Shown here: in pieces, positions 1-7,966 of the stretch | Position numbering within the stretch: the stretch's first letter is position 1 | How the letters are laid out: each line of letters begins with the position of its first letter | Translations under genes and position numbers: made by a program | NCBI GenBank assembly: GCA_903871865.1 | Contig: CAIQIL010000551.1 | Span: 1-19,537 of the forward strand | Direction: 5' to 3' | DNA length: 19,537 bases | Source: an uncultured Burkholderiales bacterium | GTDB lineage: Bacteria; Pseudomonadota; Gammaproteobacteria; Burkholderiales; Burkholderiaceae_C | Notes under the pieces: model-generated | The model's database searches: none | What the model was told of the DNA's origin: nothing | Seen by the model: only the letters and a program-made list of their open reading frames with translations

Positions 1-326
1 ACGACGCCTTCCGCGCCGCGCAACCCGAGGTGGTCGCGCATTGGCGTGCCAAGGTGCTGGGCTGCAACACGGCTGGCTACATCGCCTGCTGCGAAGCCAT
101 CCGCGACGTGGAAACGCTGGACCGCCTGCACCGCATCCAGGTGCCGGCCTTGGTCATCGCAGGCGAGCTGGACCTGGGCACGCCACCGGCCATGACCCGC
201 GCCATCGCCGGGCAAATCTCGGGCGCGCAGCTGGTCGTGCTGCCCGAGGCCTCGCACCTCAGCGTGCTGGAGCAGCCGCAGGCCTTCATCCAGACCGTGG
301 ACGCCTGGCTGCAAGCGCTCAAGTGA
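1..326 (+). CDS. pcaD: 3-oxoadipate enol-lactonase, C-terminal part (5' end outside window)
   Basis: The reading frame is open from base 3 to the TGA at 324-326 and has no start in the window, so only about the last 107 residues are seen. The segment GYIACCEAIRDVETLDRL, then a strand ending in AGELDLGTPP and a final EASHLSVLEQPQAF, matches the C-terminal half of the alpha/beta-hydrolase enol-lactonases PcaD/CatD. The Asp codon at 171-173 and the His codon at 255-257 fit the acid and histidine of the catalytic triad; the nucleophile lies upstream of the window. The enzyme would hydrolyse 3-oxoadipate enol-lactone, the product of CatC encoded downstream, so it would complete the catechol branch. 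Whether it belongs to a pca or a cat operon cannot be seen. Another small alpha/beta-hydrolase is possible but less likely. Confidence 0.75.
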   Translation, partial: DAFRAAQPEVVAHWRAKVLGCNTAGYIACCEAIRDVETLDRLHRIQVPALVIAGELDLGTPPAMTRAIAGQISGAQLVVLPEASHLSVLEQPQAFIQTVDAWLQALK

Positions 327-355
327 TCACGTGATCTCGTGATCTCGTGATCAGG
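324..355. repeat. 8-bp tandem repeat holding both convergent stop codons
   Basis: Four consecutive 8-mers run TGATCACG, TGATCTCG, TGATCTCG and TGATCAGG. The outer ends (TGATCACG at 324-331 and CGTGATCA at 346-353) form an inverted repeat. The stop codon of the enol-lactonase (324-326) and the stop codon of the convergent LysR gene (complement of 351-353) are both inside it. A folded transcript could act as a weak bidirectional terminator, but there is no T-run, so that role is inference. Confidence 0.7.
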
Positions 356-1259
356 CCGGGAACAGCTCGGCCAGCCAGTCCATGAAGACCCGCACCCGCA
401 TCGGCACATGCCGACGGTGCGGGTAGAGCACCGACAGCGGCAATGCCGGTGGCCGGTGCTGCTGCAGCACCTCCACCAACACGCCTGCCGCCATCTGGCG
501 CGTGACATGGTGGCGGGGCAGCTGGATCAGCCCGAAGCCCGCCTCGCCCGCCGCGACATAGGCCTCGCCATTGTTGACGGTGACGCTGCCCGGCAGCGTG
601 CGCAGCTGCACCTCGCCACCGACCTCGAACTCCAGCGGCACGGCCTTGCCCGTCGAGGCCGAGACATAGTTCACCGCCCGGTGGCCTTCCAGCCCCCCCT
701 GCCCATCCACCCCATCCAAGGACAGCGGCGTGCCATGGCGGCGCAGGTAGGCGGCACTCGCGCACGTCACCTGCTCCTGCAGCGTCAGGCGGCGCGCCAC
801 CAGGGCCGAGTCCTTCAACACGCCCGAGCGCAGCACACAGTCCACGCCTTCGCGCACCAGGTCGATCTGGCGGTCGCTCACGCTCAGGTCGAAGCCGATG
901 TGGGGGTGGCGTTCGCAGAAGGCGGGCAAGGCCGGCGCCAGCACATGGCGCCACATGCTGGCCGAGAGGTCCACGCGCACCGTGCCCTTGAGCTGGCGCG
1001 CGCTTTGCGAGAAAGCGTTGTCGGCGTCGGCCACCTCGGCCAGGATGGCCAGGCAGCGCTGCTGGTAGGCCAGGCCCTCGGCGGTGGCGCTCACCTGGCG
1101 CGTCGTGCGCTGCAGCAGGCGCACGCCCAGGCGGGCCTCCAGCTGCTTGATGGCCTGGGTGGCGGTGGCACGCTGCAGGCCCAGCTGCTCGGCGGCGCGG
1201 GTGAAGCTGCCCAGCTCGACGATGCGAACGAAGAGCTGCATGGCATCGAATCGGTCCAC
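351..1259 (-). CDS. LysR-family transcriptional regulator (CrgA-like)
   Basis: The product is 302 residues, the usual LysR length. The N-terminal winged helix-turn-helix covers about residues 5-65, with the recognition region around FTRAAEQLGLQRATATQAIKQLEARLG. The substrate-binding domain follows from about residue 90. I chose the GTG start at 1259 because the resulting MDRFDAMQLFVRIVE is the standard opening of this subgroup; an internal ATG at 1241 would remove six residues, and a much longer upstream frame lacks support. The gene diverges from the BenE-type symporter with a 90-bp gap, so control of that transporter is the simplest guess. It is clearly a different LysR subgroup from the BenM-like protein at 2530-3465. 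The ligand is unknown, and I see no convincing T-N11-A operator in the gap. Confidence 0.88.
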   Translation of the reverse strand: MDRFDAMQLFVRIVELGSFTRAAEQLGLQRATATQAIKQLEARLGVRLLQRTTRQVSATAEGLAYQQRCLAILAEVADADNAFSQSARQLKGTVRVDLSASMWRHVLAPALPAFCERHPHIGFDLSVSDRQIDLVREGVDCVLRSGVLKDSALVARRLTLQEQVTCASAAYLRRHGTPLSLDGVDGQGGLEGHRAVNYVSASTGKAVPLEFEVGGEVQLRTLPGSVTVNNGEAYVAAGEAGFGLIQLPRHHVTRQMAAGVLVEVLQQHRPPALPLSVLYPHRRHVPMRVRVFMDWLAELFPA

Positions 1260-1349
1260 GGGCTTGCGCTCTGATTGTTGGTGTGAGGTGAACAGTGTTG
1301 CTGCAGCCGCATGATTTTTCAAGCGCGCCGAAGTCGCCACAATGTGCCC

Positions 1350-2525
1350 ATGCTGCAACGCGACCTCTCTGTCTCCGCCATCACGGCCGGCTTCCTGGCC
1401 GTGCTCATCTCCTACGCCGGGCCTTTGCTCATCTACTTCCAGGCGGCGCAGTCGGCGCACGCCTCGCCCGAGATGCTCGCGTCCTGGGTCTGGGCCATCT
1501 CGATCGGCGCGGGCGTGTCGGGCATCGCGCTGAGCTGGTGGCTCAAGGCCCCGATCGTGACGGCCTGGTCGGCACCCGGCACGGCCCTGCTCATCACCCT
1601 GTTCCCGCACCTGTCGCTGAACGAAGCCATCGGGGCCTACATCACGGCCGGGGCCATCGTGCTGGCCATCGGCCTGAGCGGCAGCTTCGATGCGCTGATG
1701 CGCCACATCCCCAAGGGCGTGGCCGCCGGCATGATGGCCGGCATCCTCTTCCAGTTCGGCGCCAAGGCCTTCAAGGCGGTCGAGACGCTGCCCGTGCTCA
1801 CGCTGTGCATGATCGCGGCCTTCCTCGTCTTCAAGCGCTGGCGTCCCAGGTACCACATGCTGATGGTGCTGGCGCTCGGCGTCGCGCTGGCGGCCTTCGG
1901 CCCGTTCAGCACGCCCATCCCCTGGTCGCAGATGCCGCTGTCGCTGACGGTGCCGGTGTTCATCCAGCCCGCATGGTCATGGGCTTCGACGCTCAGCCTG
2001 GCCATCCCGCTGGTGGTGGTCAGCCTGAGCGGCCAGTACCTGCCGGGCATGGCCATCCTGCGCGCGGCGGGCTATGACACGGCGGCCATACCCATCATGG
2101 TGGGCACCAGCCTGGCCTCGCTGGTGGTGGCCTGCTTCGGCGGCATCACCATCGTGCTGGCGGCCATCACCGCGGCCCTGTGCACCGGCCGTGATGCCCA
2201 CGAGGACCCGGGCAAGCGCTACAGCGCCGGCATCGCCAACGGGGTGTTCTACATCGTGGGTGGCAGCATGGTGGGCACCATCCTGTGGCTGTTCGCGGCC
2301 CTGCCACCGGCCTTCATCGCCGTGCTGGCCGGCCTGGCCTTGCTGGGCGCCATCACGGCCAACGTCACCAACGCGGTGATGGACACCGCGCACCGCGAAG
2401 CCGCCATCCTGACCTTCCTGGTGACGTCCTCGGGCATGGCCTTCCTGGGCCTGGGCTCGGCCTTCTGGGGCGTGGTGATCGGCAGCCTGGCGCACTGGAT
2501 CTGGCGGCCCCGTGCACAGGCCTGA
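1350..2525 (+). CDS. benE: Benzoate:H+ symporter, BenE family
   Basis: This is a 391-residue, very hydrophobic inner-membrane protein with about eleven or twelve predicted helices. It has the BenE-family hallmarks: an opening LSVSAITAGFLAVLISYAGP, then WWLKAPIVTAWSAPGTALL, the central PLVVVSLSGQYLPGMAILRAAGY, and a late GAITANVTNAV followed by EAAILTFLVTSSG. The family imports benzoate with protons. I prefer the ATG at 1350 because homologues begin just before the LSVSA segment; an in-frame ATG at 1311 would add 13 polar residues. Neither start has a good ribosome-binding site. Its stop is only 4 bp from the stop of the convergent BenM-like regulator. It sits beside the ben/cat operon and gives the cell a second benzoate importer besides the MFS protein at 9859-11217. 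Confidence 0.9.
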   Translation: MLQRDLSVSAITAGFLAVLISYAGPLLIYFQAAQSAHASPEMLASWVWAISIGAGVSGIALSWWLKAPIVTAWSAPGTALLITLFPHLSLNEAIGAYITAGAIVLAIGLSGSFDALMRHIPKGVAAGMMAGILFQFGAKAFKAVETLPVLTLCMIAAFLVFKRWRPRYHMLMVLALGVALAAFGPFSTPIPWSQMPLSLTVPVFIQPAWSWASTLSLAIPLVVVSLSGQYLPGMAILRAAGYDTAAIPIMVGTSLASLVVACFGGITIVLAAITAALCTGRDAHEDPGKRYSAGIANGVFYIVGGSMVGTILWLFAALPPAFIAVLAGLALLGAITANVTNAVMDTAHREAAILTFLVTSSGMAFLGLGSAFWGVVIGSLAHWIWRPRAQA

Positions 2526-2529
2526 AGCC

Positions 2530-3465
2530 TCAACGGCCCGCCAGGGCCTGCGCTTCCTCGGTGCGGCGGCGCTCCTCGGCCTGGGCGCGGTAGATGTCGT
2601 CGATGAGGTTGCGCAGCAGCAAGATGTCGGGCGACTGGTCGTGCAGCCGCGTGCTCATGATGATGGGCGAGACCGCCTGTGGCTCGGCCAGGGGCCGGTA
2701 CACCACCTCGTCCGGGCGCAGCCGGTGCACGCTGGCCGGCACCACGCACAGGCCCATGCCGGCGGCCACCAGGCCCAGGGCGGTCTGCATTTCCTGCACC
2801 TCGTGGACGTTGGCCGGCTCCAGGCCCGCATCGCGGAACAAGGACAGCACCTGGTCCGCATAGCTCGGGCGCGGCGAGTGCGGATAGACCAGGTTGTCGT
2901 GGCGGGCGACTTCGGCCAGCGTGATGACCTTGTCCGGGATCGCCGCCTCATGCTCATGCGGTATGGCCACCACCAGCCGTTCTTCGCGCAGCACCTCGCG
3001 TTTGATGGCCGGATCGTCGAGGCGGATGCGGCCGTAGCCCACGTCGATGCGGCCGGTTTTCAAGGCCTCGATCTGCTCGACGGTGGACATCTCCAGCAGC
3101 GCCAGCTCGGTCTGCGGGCGCGCCGCGCGGAACAGGCGCACCAGTTGTGGCAAGGCGCCGTACATGGTGGACGAAACGAAACCGATCACCAACCGGCGCT
3201 CCACCAGCGCAACGCGCCGCGTCGTGCGCACCGCCTGCGCAGCCTGCTCCAGCAAGCGCGTGGCATGGCCGTAAAAGAAGCGCCCGCCTTCGGTCAGCCG
3301 CAGGGGGCGTGAGCCGCGCTCGAACAAGGCCAGGCCCAGTTCGGCCTCCAGGTCCTGGATCTGCCGGCTCAAAGGGGGCTGCGAAATGTGCAGTTTCTCG
3401 GCTGCGCGGGTGAAGTTTTGCTCGTCGGCCACCGCGACGAAGTACTTGAGGTGTCGGAGATCCAT
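2530..3465 (-). CDS. LysR-family regulator of the cat/ben genes, BenM/CatR type
   Basis: The 311-residue product opens MDLRHLKYFVAVADEQNFTRAAEKLHISQPPLSRQ..., almost residue for residue the start of BenM, CatM and CatR. Aligned without gaps to BenM from memory, it keeps Ser99, Thr128 and Arg146, which I recall as lining the muconate site. It also keeps Arg160 and a Tyr at the place of Tyr293 (residue 292 here), which I recall as needed for the benzoate response of BenM and replaced in CatM. A regulator answering both benzoate and cis,cis-muconate is therefore plausible. The gene diverges from catB, and the operator at 3485-3503 lies about 20 bp from its start codon, where it could also mediate autorepression. 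Family membership is certain; the choice between BenM, CatM and CatR as its functional name is inference. Confidence 0.92.
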   Translation of the reverse strand: MDLRHLKYFVAVADEQNFTRAAEKLHISQPPLSRQIQDLEAELGLALFERGSRPLRLTEGGRFFYGHATRLLEQAAQAVRTTRRVALVERRLVIGFVSSTMYGALPQLVRLFRAARPQTELALLEMSTVEQIEALKTGRIDVGYGRIRLDDPAIKREVLREERLVVAIPHEHEAAIPDKVITLAEVARHDNLVYPHSPRPSYADQVLSLFRDAGLEPANVHEVQEMQTALGLVAAGMGLCVVPASVHRLRPDEVVYRPLAEPQAVSPIIMSTRLHDQSPDILLLRNLIDDIYRAQAEERRRTEEAQALAGR

Positions 3466-3484
3466 GCGTGTTTACCCACCCTCA

Positions 3485-3503
3485 CCATGCTCGCAAGGTA
3501 TGG
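3485..3503. promoter_or_regulatory. LysR operator (BenM/CatR recognition site)
   Basis: CCATGCTCGCAAGGTATGG is an interrupted dyad with one mismatch. It contains ATGC-N7-GTAT at 3487-3501, one base from the ATAC-N7-GTAT site known for BenM, CatM and CatR, and it satisfies T-N11-A (T3488, A3500). Its centre is about 65 bp before the start expected from the promoter at 3523-3552, the usual place of a LysR recognition site. A weaker element of the same form, AGTC-N7-GTCT at 3508-3522, lies exactly 21 bp (two helical turns) downstream and could be the activation site. Confidence 0.75.
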
Positions 3504-3522
3504 AGGCAGTCTAAAACTGTCT

Positions 3523-3552
3523 TGGACAGGAGGCAAGCTCCGTTCCTAAGAT
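3523..3552 (+). promoter_or_regulatory. Predicted sigma-70 promoter of the catBCA-benABCD operon
   Basis: The -35 box TGGACA (3523-3528, five of six consensus bases) and the -10 box TAAGAT (3547-3552, four of six) are separated by 18 bp. Transcription would begin near 3559, leaving a leader of about 27 nt before catB. A perfect inverted repeat CTGTC-TTG-GACAG (3517-3529) overlaps the -35 box and may mark regulator contact. The placing is by eye. Confidence 0.55.
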
Positions 3553-3585
3553 GCCGCCAATTCTTCTCACGAATGAAGTGGCGAC

Positions 3586-4713
3586 ATGAGCTCCCCCATC
3601 CAAATCCTCGCGGTCGAAACCCTGCTGGTCGATGTGCCGACCATCCGCCCCCACAAGCTGTCGGTGGCGACGATGATGGGCCAGACCCTGGTGCTGGTGC
3701 GCCTGCAAACCAGCGACGACGTCGTCGGCTGGGGCGAAGCCACCACCATCGGCGGCCTGGCCTACGGCGAGGAAAGCCCCGAAAGCATCAAGACCAACAT
3801 CGACCGCTACATCGCGCCGCTGCTGGTCGGCCAGGACGCCACCCAGGTAGCCGCCTGCATGGCCCGCGTCAAGGGCAACGTCCAGGGCAACCGCTTCGCC
3901 AAGTGCGCCATCGAAACCGCGCTGTACGACAACCAGGCCAAGCGCCTGGGCGTGCCCCTGAGCGAGCTGTTCGGTGGCCGCGTGCGCGACAGCCTGCCCG
4001 TGGCCTGGACCCTGGCCAGCGGCGACACCACCAAGGACATCGCCGAAGCCGAGCGCGTGCTCGACCTGCGCCGCCACAACATCTTCAAGCTGAAGATCGG
4101 CCTGCGCTCGGTCAAGGACGACGTGGCCCACGTGGCCGCCATCCAGCGCGCCGTCGGTGACCGCGCCAGCGTGCGCATCGACGCCAACCAGGCCTGGTCG
4201 GTGACCGAGGCGCTGGAAGGCTGCCGCATGCTGGCCGACGCCGGCATCGACATGGTCGAGCAGCCGATCGCCGCGCACGACAAGCTCGGCCTGCGCCGCC
4301 TGACCCAGGCCAACATCATCCCCATCATGGCCGACGAGTCGCTGCACGGCCCGGTGGACGCCTTCACCGTGGCCAGCACGCAAGCCGCCGACATCTTCGC
4401 CGTGAAGATCAACCAGTCGGGCGGGCTGCGCGGTGCCGCCCAGGTGGCCGCCATCGCCGAAGCCTCGGGCATCGCGCTGTACGGCGGGACCATGCTCGAA
4501 GGCGCCGTGGGCACCATGGCCTCGGCCCAGCTCTTCGCCACCTTCGACTCGCTGAGCTGGGGCACCGAGCTGTTCGGCCCGCTGCTGCTGACCGAAGAGA
4601 TCCTGCGCGAGCCGCTGGTCTACCGCGACTTCGCCCTGCACCTCCCCCGCACCCCCGGCCTGGGCCTCGACATCGACGAGGCCAAGCTCGCGCGCCTGCG
4701 CCGCGACCGCTGA
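3586..4713 (+). CDS. catB: Muconate cycloisomerase
   Basis: The product is 375 residues, normal for the family, in the enolase superfamily. It converts cis,cis-muconate to muconolactone in the cytoplasm. The N-terminal capping domain covers about residues 1-130 and the barrel follows. Visible catalytic residues are K168 and K170 in FKLKIG, the Mn ligands D199 (RIDANQ), E225 (VEQP) and D250 (MADES), K274 (FAVKINQSGG), and E328 in WGTELFGPLLL. The motif set is that of catechol-branch cycloisomerases; no chloromuconate-specific trait is obvious, though that could not be tested. The ATG at 3586 has only a weak purine stretch (GAAGTGG) ahead of it. It is the first gene of the operon driven from the gap shared with the BenM/CatR-type regulator; catC follows after 29 bp. 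Confidence 0.95.
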   Translation: MSSPIQILAVETLLVDVPTIRPHKLSVATMMGQTLVLVRLQTSDDVVGWGEATTIGGLAYGEESPESIKTNIDRYIAPLLVGQDATQVAACMARVKGNVQGNRFAKCAIETALYDNQAKRLGVPLSELFGGRVRDSLPVAWTLASGDTTKDIAEAERVLDLRRHNIFKLKIGLRSVKDDVAHVAAIQRAVGDRASVRIDANQAWSVTEALEGCRMLADAGIDMVEQPIAAHDKLGLRRLTQANIIPIMADESLHGPVDAFTVASTQAADIFAVKINQSGGLRGAAQVAAIAEASGIALYGGTMLEGAVGTMASAQLFATFDSLSWGTELFGPLLLTEEILREPLVYRDFALHLPRTPGLGLDIDEAKLARLRRDR

Positions 4714-4742
4714 GCCTCGCCACCACCACCCGAGGAAATCCC

Positions 4743-5033
4743 ATGCTGTTCAAAGTCGAAATGGTCGTGAAGCTGCCGGTGGACATGCCGGTCAGCCAGT
4801 CCGACGCCCTCAAGAAAACCGAGCGTGAACTCGCCCAGCAGCTGCAGGCCAGCGGCAAGTGGCGCCACCTGTGGCGCATCGCCGGCCAGTACGCCAACGT
4901 GAGCATCTTCGACGTCGAGAGCAACGAAGAGCTGCACCAGCTGCTCATGAGCCTGCCGCTCTATCCCTACATGGCGATGGAAGTGACGGCGCTGTGCCGC
5001 CACCCCTCGTCGATCCGCGACGCCGATCTCTGA
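4743..5033 (+). CDS. catC: Muconolactone delta-isomerase
   Basis: The 96-residue product is the size of known CatC subunits, which assemble into a decamer. It moves the double bond of muconolactone to give 3-oxoadipate enol-lactone. Recognisable parts are the opening LFKVEMVVKLPVDMP, the WRHLWRIAGQYANVSIFDVES core and the LPLYPYMAMEVTALCRHPSS end. A good ribosome-binding site, GAGGAAA, lies 6 nt before the ATG. It stands between catB and catA in the same transcription direction, as expected for one operon. Confidence 0.95.
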   Translation: MLFKVEMVVKLPVDMPVSQSDALKKTERELAQQLQASGKWRHLWRIAGQYANVSIFDVESNEELHQLLMSLPLYPYMAMEVTALCRHPSSIRDADL

Positions 5034-5092
5034 CCGACGCCACGTCCCGCGAACCCCAGGTTCATCCCGCCCCACCCTTCAGGAGACATCCC

Positions 5093-6007
5093 ATGGACAG
5101 ACAAGCCATCGACGCACTCGTCGCCCGTTTCGAAACCACCGGCGTGACCGGCCCCGGCAACCCCCGCGTGAAAACGGTGGTCAAGCGCCTGCTGACCGAC
5201 CTGATGTATGCGATGGAAGACCTGGACATCAGCCCTGAAGAATTCTGGACCGGCCTGAACTACCTGGGTGAAGCCGGCAAGCGCGGCGAACTCGGCCTGA
5301 TCGTCCCCGGCGTCGGCCTGGAGCACTTCATGGACCTGCGCCTGGACGAAGCCGAAGCCCGCGCCGGCCTGAAGGGCGGCACCCCCCGCACCATCGAAGG
5401 CCCGCTGTACGTGACCGGCGCCCCCGTGGTGCAAGGCGAAGGCCGCCTGGACGATGGCACCCAGCCTGGCGAGATCGTGGTGATGTCCGGCGTGGTCCGT
5501 GACGAGAAGGGCCAGCCCATCGCCGGCGCCAAGGTCGAGGTGTGGCACGCCAACCACCTGGGCAACTACTCCTACTTCGACCCGTCGCAAAGCGCCTTCA
5601 ACCTGCGCCGCACCATCGTCACCGACGCGCAAGGCCGCTACAAGTTCCGCTCGATCATGCCCGTGGGCTACAGCGTGCCTCCCGGCGGCTCCACCGACGT
5701 CCTGCTGACCCTGCTGGGCCGCCACGGCCACCGCCCGGCGCACATCCACTTCTTCGCCCACGCCGAAGGCAAGCGCAAGCTGACCACGCAGATCAACATC
5801 GAGACCGATCCGCACCTGTGGGACGACTTCGCCTTCGGCACCCGCGAAGGCCTGGTGCCCCCGGTCAAGACCAACAGCGACGCGGCTGCCATGAAGGCCC
5901 TGGAAACCACCAAGCCCTTCTTCGAGATCGAATTCAACTTCGACATGCAGCCCCTGAAGGCCGAAGCCCCCGACACGGACTTCGCCCGCTTCCGCGCCGC
6001 CGCCTGA
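5093..6007 (+). CDS. catA: Catechol 1,2-dioxygenase
   Basis: The 304-residue product is an intradiol, non-haem Fe(III) dioxygenase that opens catechol to cis,cis-muconate. The N-terminal helical linker domain (about 1-100) carries the dimer/lipid-binding helices typical of CatA. The catalytic domain follows with EVWHANHLGNYSYFD, NLRRTIVTD, GRYKFRSIMPVGY and RPAHIHFF. The four iron ligands are Tyr159, Tyr193, His217 and His219. The ATG at 5093 is chosen because AGGAG lies 7 nt upstream and homologues begin here; the frame is open further upstream through the end of catC but without support. The 59-bp gap after catC and the 54-bp gap before benA contain no recognisable promoter or terminator. 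Confidence 0.96.
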   Translation: MDRQAIDALVARFETTGVTGPGNPRVKTVVKRLLTDLMYAMEDLDISPEEFWTGLNYLGEAGKRGELGLIVPGVGLEHFMDLRLDEAEARAGLKGGTPRTIEGPLYVTGAPVVQGEGRLDDGTQPGEIVVMSGVVRDEKGQPIAGAKVEVWHANHLGNYSYFDPSQSAFNLRRTIVTDAQGRYKFRSIMPVGYSVPPGGSTDVLLTLLGRHGHRPAHIHFFAHAEGKRKLTTQINIETDPHLWDDFAFGTREGLVPPVKTNSDAAAMKALETTKPFFEIEFNFDMQPLKAEAPDTDFARFRAAA

Positions 6008-6061
6008 TCTCCGACGACCGCACGCTCCCCCCTCACCCGTTTTGTTGAAGCAGAGACGACC

Positions 6062-7444
6062 ATGACGAACTCCGCATCCCTTGAAGGCGTCGAACAGCGC
6101 CTGGCCGGCATGCTGGTCGAAGACAAAGACCAGCACATCTACCGACTCCACCGCGCTGCCTTCACGGACGCCGAGTTGTTCGACCTGGAGATGAAGCACA
6201 TCTTCGAAGGCAACTGGATCTACCTGGCCCACGAAAGCCAGATCCCGAACGTCAACGATTACTTCACCACCCAGATCGGCCGCCAGCCCATCGTCATCAC
6301 GCGCAACAAGGCGGGTGAGCTCAACGCCCTGATCAACGCCTGCTCGCACCGCGGCGCCACGCTGTGTCGCCACAAGAAGGGCAACAAGGCCAACTTCACC
6401 TGCACCTTCCACGGCTGGACCTTCAACAACAGCGGCAAGCTGCTGAAGGTGAAGGACGGCAGCGACGCCGGCTACCCCGAGTCCTTCAACAAGGACTGCA
6501 GCCACGACCTCAAGAAGGTCGCGCGCTTCGAGAGCTACCGCGGCTTCCTGTTCGGCAGCCTCAACGCCGACGTGCAGCCCCTGACCGAGTTCCTGGGCGA
6601 GTCCACCAAGATCCTCGACATGATCGTGGACCAGTCTCCGCAAGGCCTGGAAGTGCTGCGCGGCGCCTCCACCTACACCTTCGACGGCAACTGGAAGCTG
6701 CAGGCCGAGAACGGCGCCGACGGCTACCACGTCAGCTCGGTGCACTGGAACTACGCGGCCACCACCAACCACCGCAAGCAGTCCGAAGCCGGTGACCAGA
6801 TCAAGGCCATGGACGCCGGCAGCTGGGCCAAGCAAGGCGGCGGCTTCTACTCCTTCGAGAACGGCCACATGCTGCTGTGGACCAAGTGGGGCAACCCGGA
6901 AGACCGCCCGGCCTTCCAGATCCGCGACGAACTGGTCGAGAAGTTCGGCCAGGCCCGCGCCGACTGGATGATCGGCCACTCGCGCAACCTGTGCCTCTAC
7001 CCCAACGTCTATGTGATGGACCAGTTCGGCTCGCAGATCCGCGTGCTGCGCCCCATCGCCGTGGACAAGACCGAAGTCACCATCTACTGCATCGCGCCCA
7101 AGGGCGAGTCCGACGAGGCCCGCGCCCGCCGCGTGCGCCAGTACGAAGACTTCTTCAACGCCACCGGCATGGCCACGCCCGATGACCTCGAAGAGTTCCG
7201 CGCCTGCCAGCAGGGCTACCAGGGCATCGCCTTGGAATGGAACGACATGTGCCGCGGCGCCACGCACTGGGTCGAAGGCCCGGACGCCGCCGCCAAGGAC
7301 ATCGACCTGAACCCGAAGCTCAGCGGCGTGAAGACCGAAGACGAAGGCCTCTACACCGAGCAGCACCGCTTCTGGCTGGAAGCCATGCAGCGCGCGGTCC
7401 ATGCCGAAAAGCAGTCCCGCGTCATCACCATCCAGCCGGCCTGA
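6062..7444 (+). CDS. benA: Benzoate 1,2-dioxygenase, large (alpha) subunit
   Basis: The 460-residue product is the catalytic subunit of the Rieske oxygenase that turns benzoate into its cis-1,2-dihydrodiol. The Rieske cluster is bound by C94, H96, C114 and H117 (CSHRGATLC and CTFHGW). The mononuclear iron is bound by H223 and H228 in [13 protein letters not shown], with D374 or D375 as the carboxylate ligand; D220 is the conserved bridging aspartate between neighbouring subunits. Length and motifs match BenA/XylX proteins throughout, with no insertion or truncation. The ATG at 6062 follows a weak GAAGCAGAG element. benB follows after 8 bp, so the two subunits are probably translated together. 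Confidence 0.96.
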   Translation: MTNSASLEGVEQRLAGMLVEDKDQHIYRLHRAAFTDAELFDLEMKHIFEGNWIYLAHESQIPNVNDYFTTQIGRQPIVITRNKAGELNALINACSHRGATLCRHKKGNKANFTCTFHGWTFNNSGKLLKVKDGSDAGYPESFNKDCSHDLKKVARFESYRGFLFGSLNADVQPLTEFLGESTKILDMIVDQSPQGLEVLRGASTYTFDGNWKLQAENGADGYHVSSVHWNYAATTNHRKQSEAGDQIKAMDAGSWAKQGGGFYSFENGHMLLWTKWGNPEDRPAFQIRDELVEKFGQARADWMIGHSRNLCLYPNVYVMDQFGSQIRVLRPIAVDKTEVTIYCIAPKGESDEARARRVRQYEDFFNATGMATPDDLEEFRACQQGYQGIALEWNDMCRGATHWVEGPDAAAKDIDLNPKLSGVKTEDEGLYTEQHRFWLEAMQRAVHAEKQSRVITIQPA

Positions 7445-7452
7445 GGTGCCCC

Positions 7453-7956
7453 ATGAGCATGAACATTGAACAAGTCCAGGCCTTCCTGTTCCGCGAAGCC
7501 CGCCTGCTCGACGACAAGCAGTGGGACGACTGGCTCGCCTGCTACCACCCCGCGGCCGAGTTCTGGATGCCCTCCTGGGACGACGACGGCGAACTCACGC
7601 GCGACCCGCAGCGCGAGATCTCGCTGATCTACTACCCCAACCGCGGCGGCCTGGAAGACCGCGTCTTCCGCATCAAGACCGAGCGCTCGGCGGCCAGCAC
7701 GCCCGAACCCCGCACCGGCCACAACCTGCACAACATCGAGATCGTGTCGCCTCCGGACGGCCAAGTGAACGGTGAAACGGTCCACGTTCGCTACAACTGG
7801 CAGACCCTGAGCTACCGCTACAACACGACCGACAGCCACTTCGGCACCACCCACGTCACGCTCGACCTGAGCAGCGGCCAGCCGCTCATCAAGCGCAAGT
7901 ACATCGTGCTGAAGAACGACTACATCCACCACGTCATCGACGTGTACCACCTGTGA
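7453..7956 (+). CDS. benB: Benzoate 1,2-dioxygenase, small (beta) subunit
   Basis: The 167-residue product belongs to the ring-hydroxylating dioxygenase beta-subunit family (cone-shaped, NTF2-like fold), which packs under the alpha subunits and has no cofactor of its own. Typical stretches are FLFREARLLDDKQWDDWLACY, AEFWMPSWDDDGELT, ISLIYYPNRGGLEDRVFRIKTERS and the end KRKYIVLKNDYIHHVIDVYHL. I chose the ATG at 7453 because GAGGTG, which overlaps the benA stop codon, lies 4 nt upstream; the frame extends upstream inside benA without meaning. A second ATG two codons later is possible. The position directly after benA and 10 bp before benC confirms the assignment. Confidence 0.95.
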   Translation: MSMNIEQVQAFLFREARLLDDKQWDDWLACYHPAAEFWMPSWDDDGELTRDPQREISLIYYPNRGGLEDRVFRIKTERSAASTPEPRTGHNLHNIEIVSPPDGQVNGETVHVRYNWQTLSYRYNTTDSHFGTTHVTLDLSSGQPLIKRKYIVLKNDYIHHVIDVYHL

Positions 7957-7966
7957 GGGCTGCGCC

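Noticed and set aside
4967..7402. 811-codon open frame on the minus strand across catA and benA
   Set aside because: It mirrors genuine catC, catA and benA codons in very high-GC DNA; the translation is Gly/Val/His-rich low-complexity sequence with no family and the plus-strand genes are certain.
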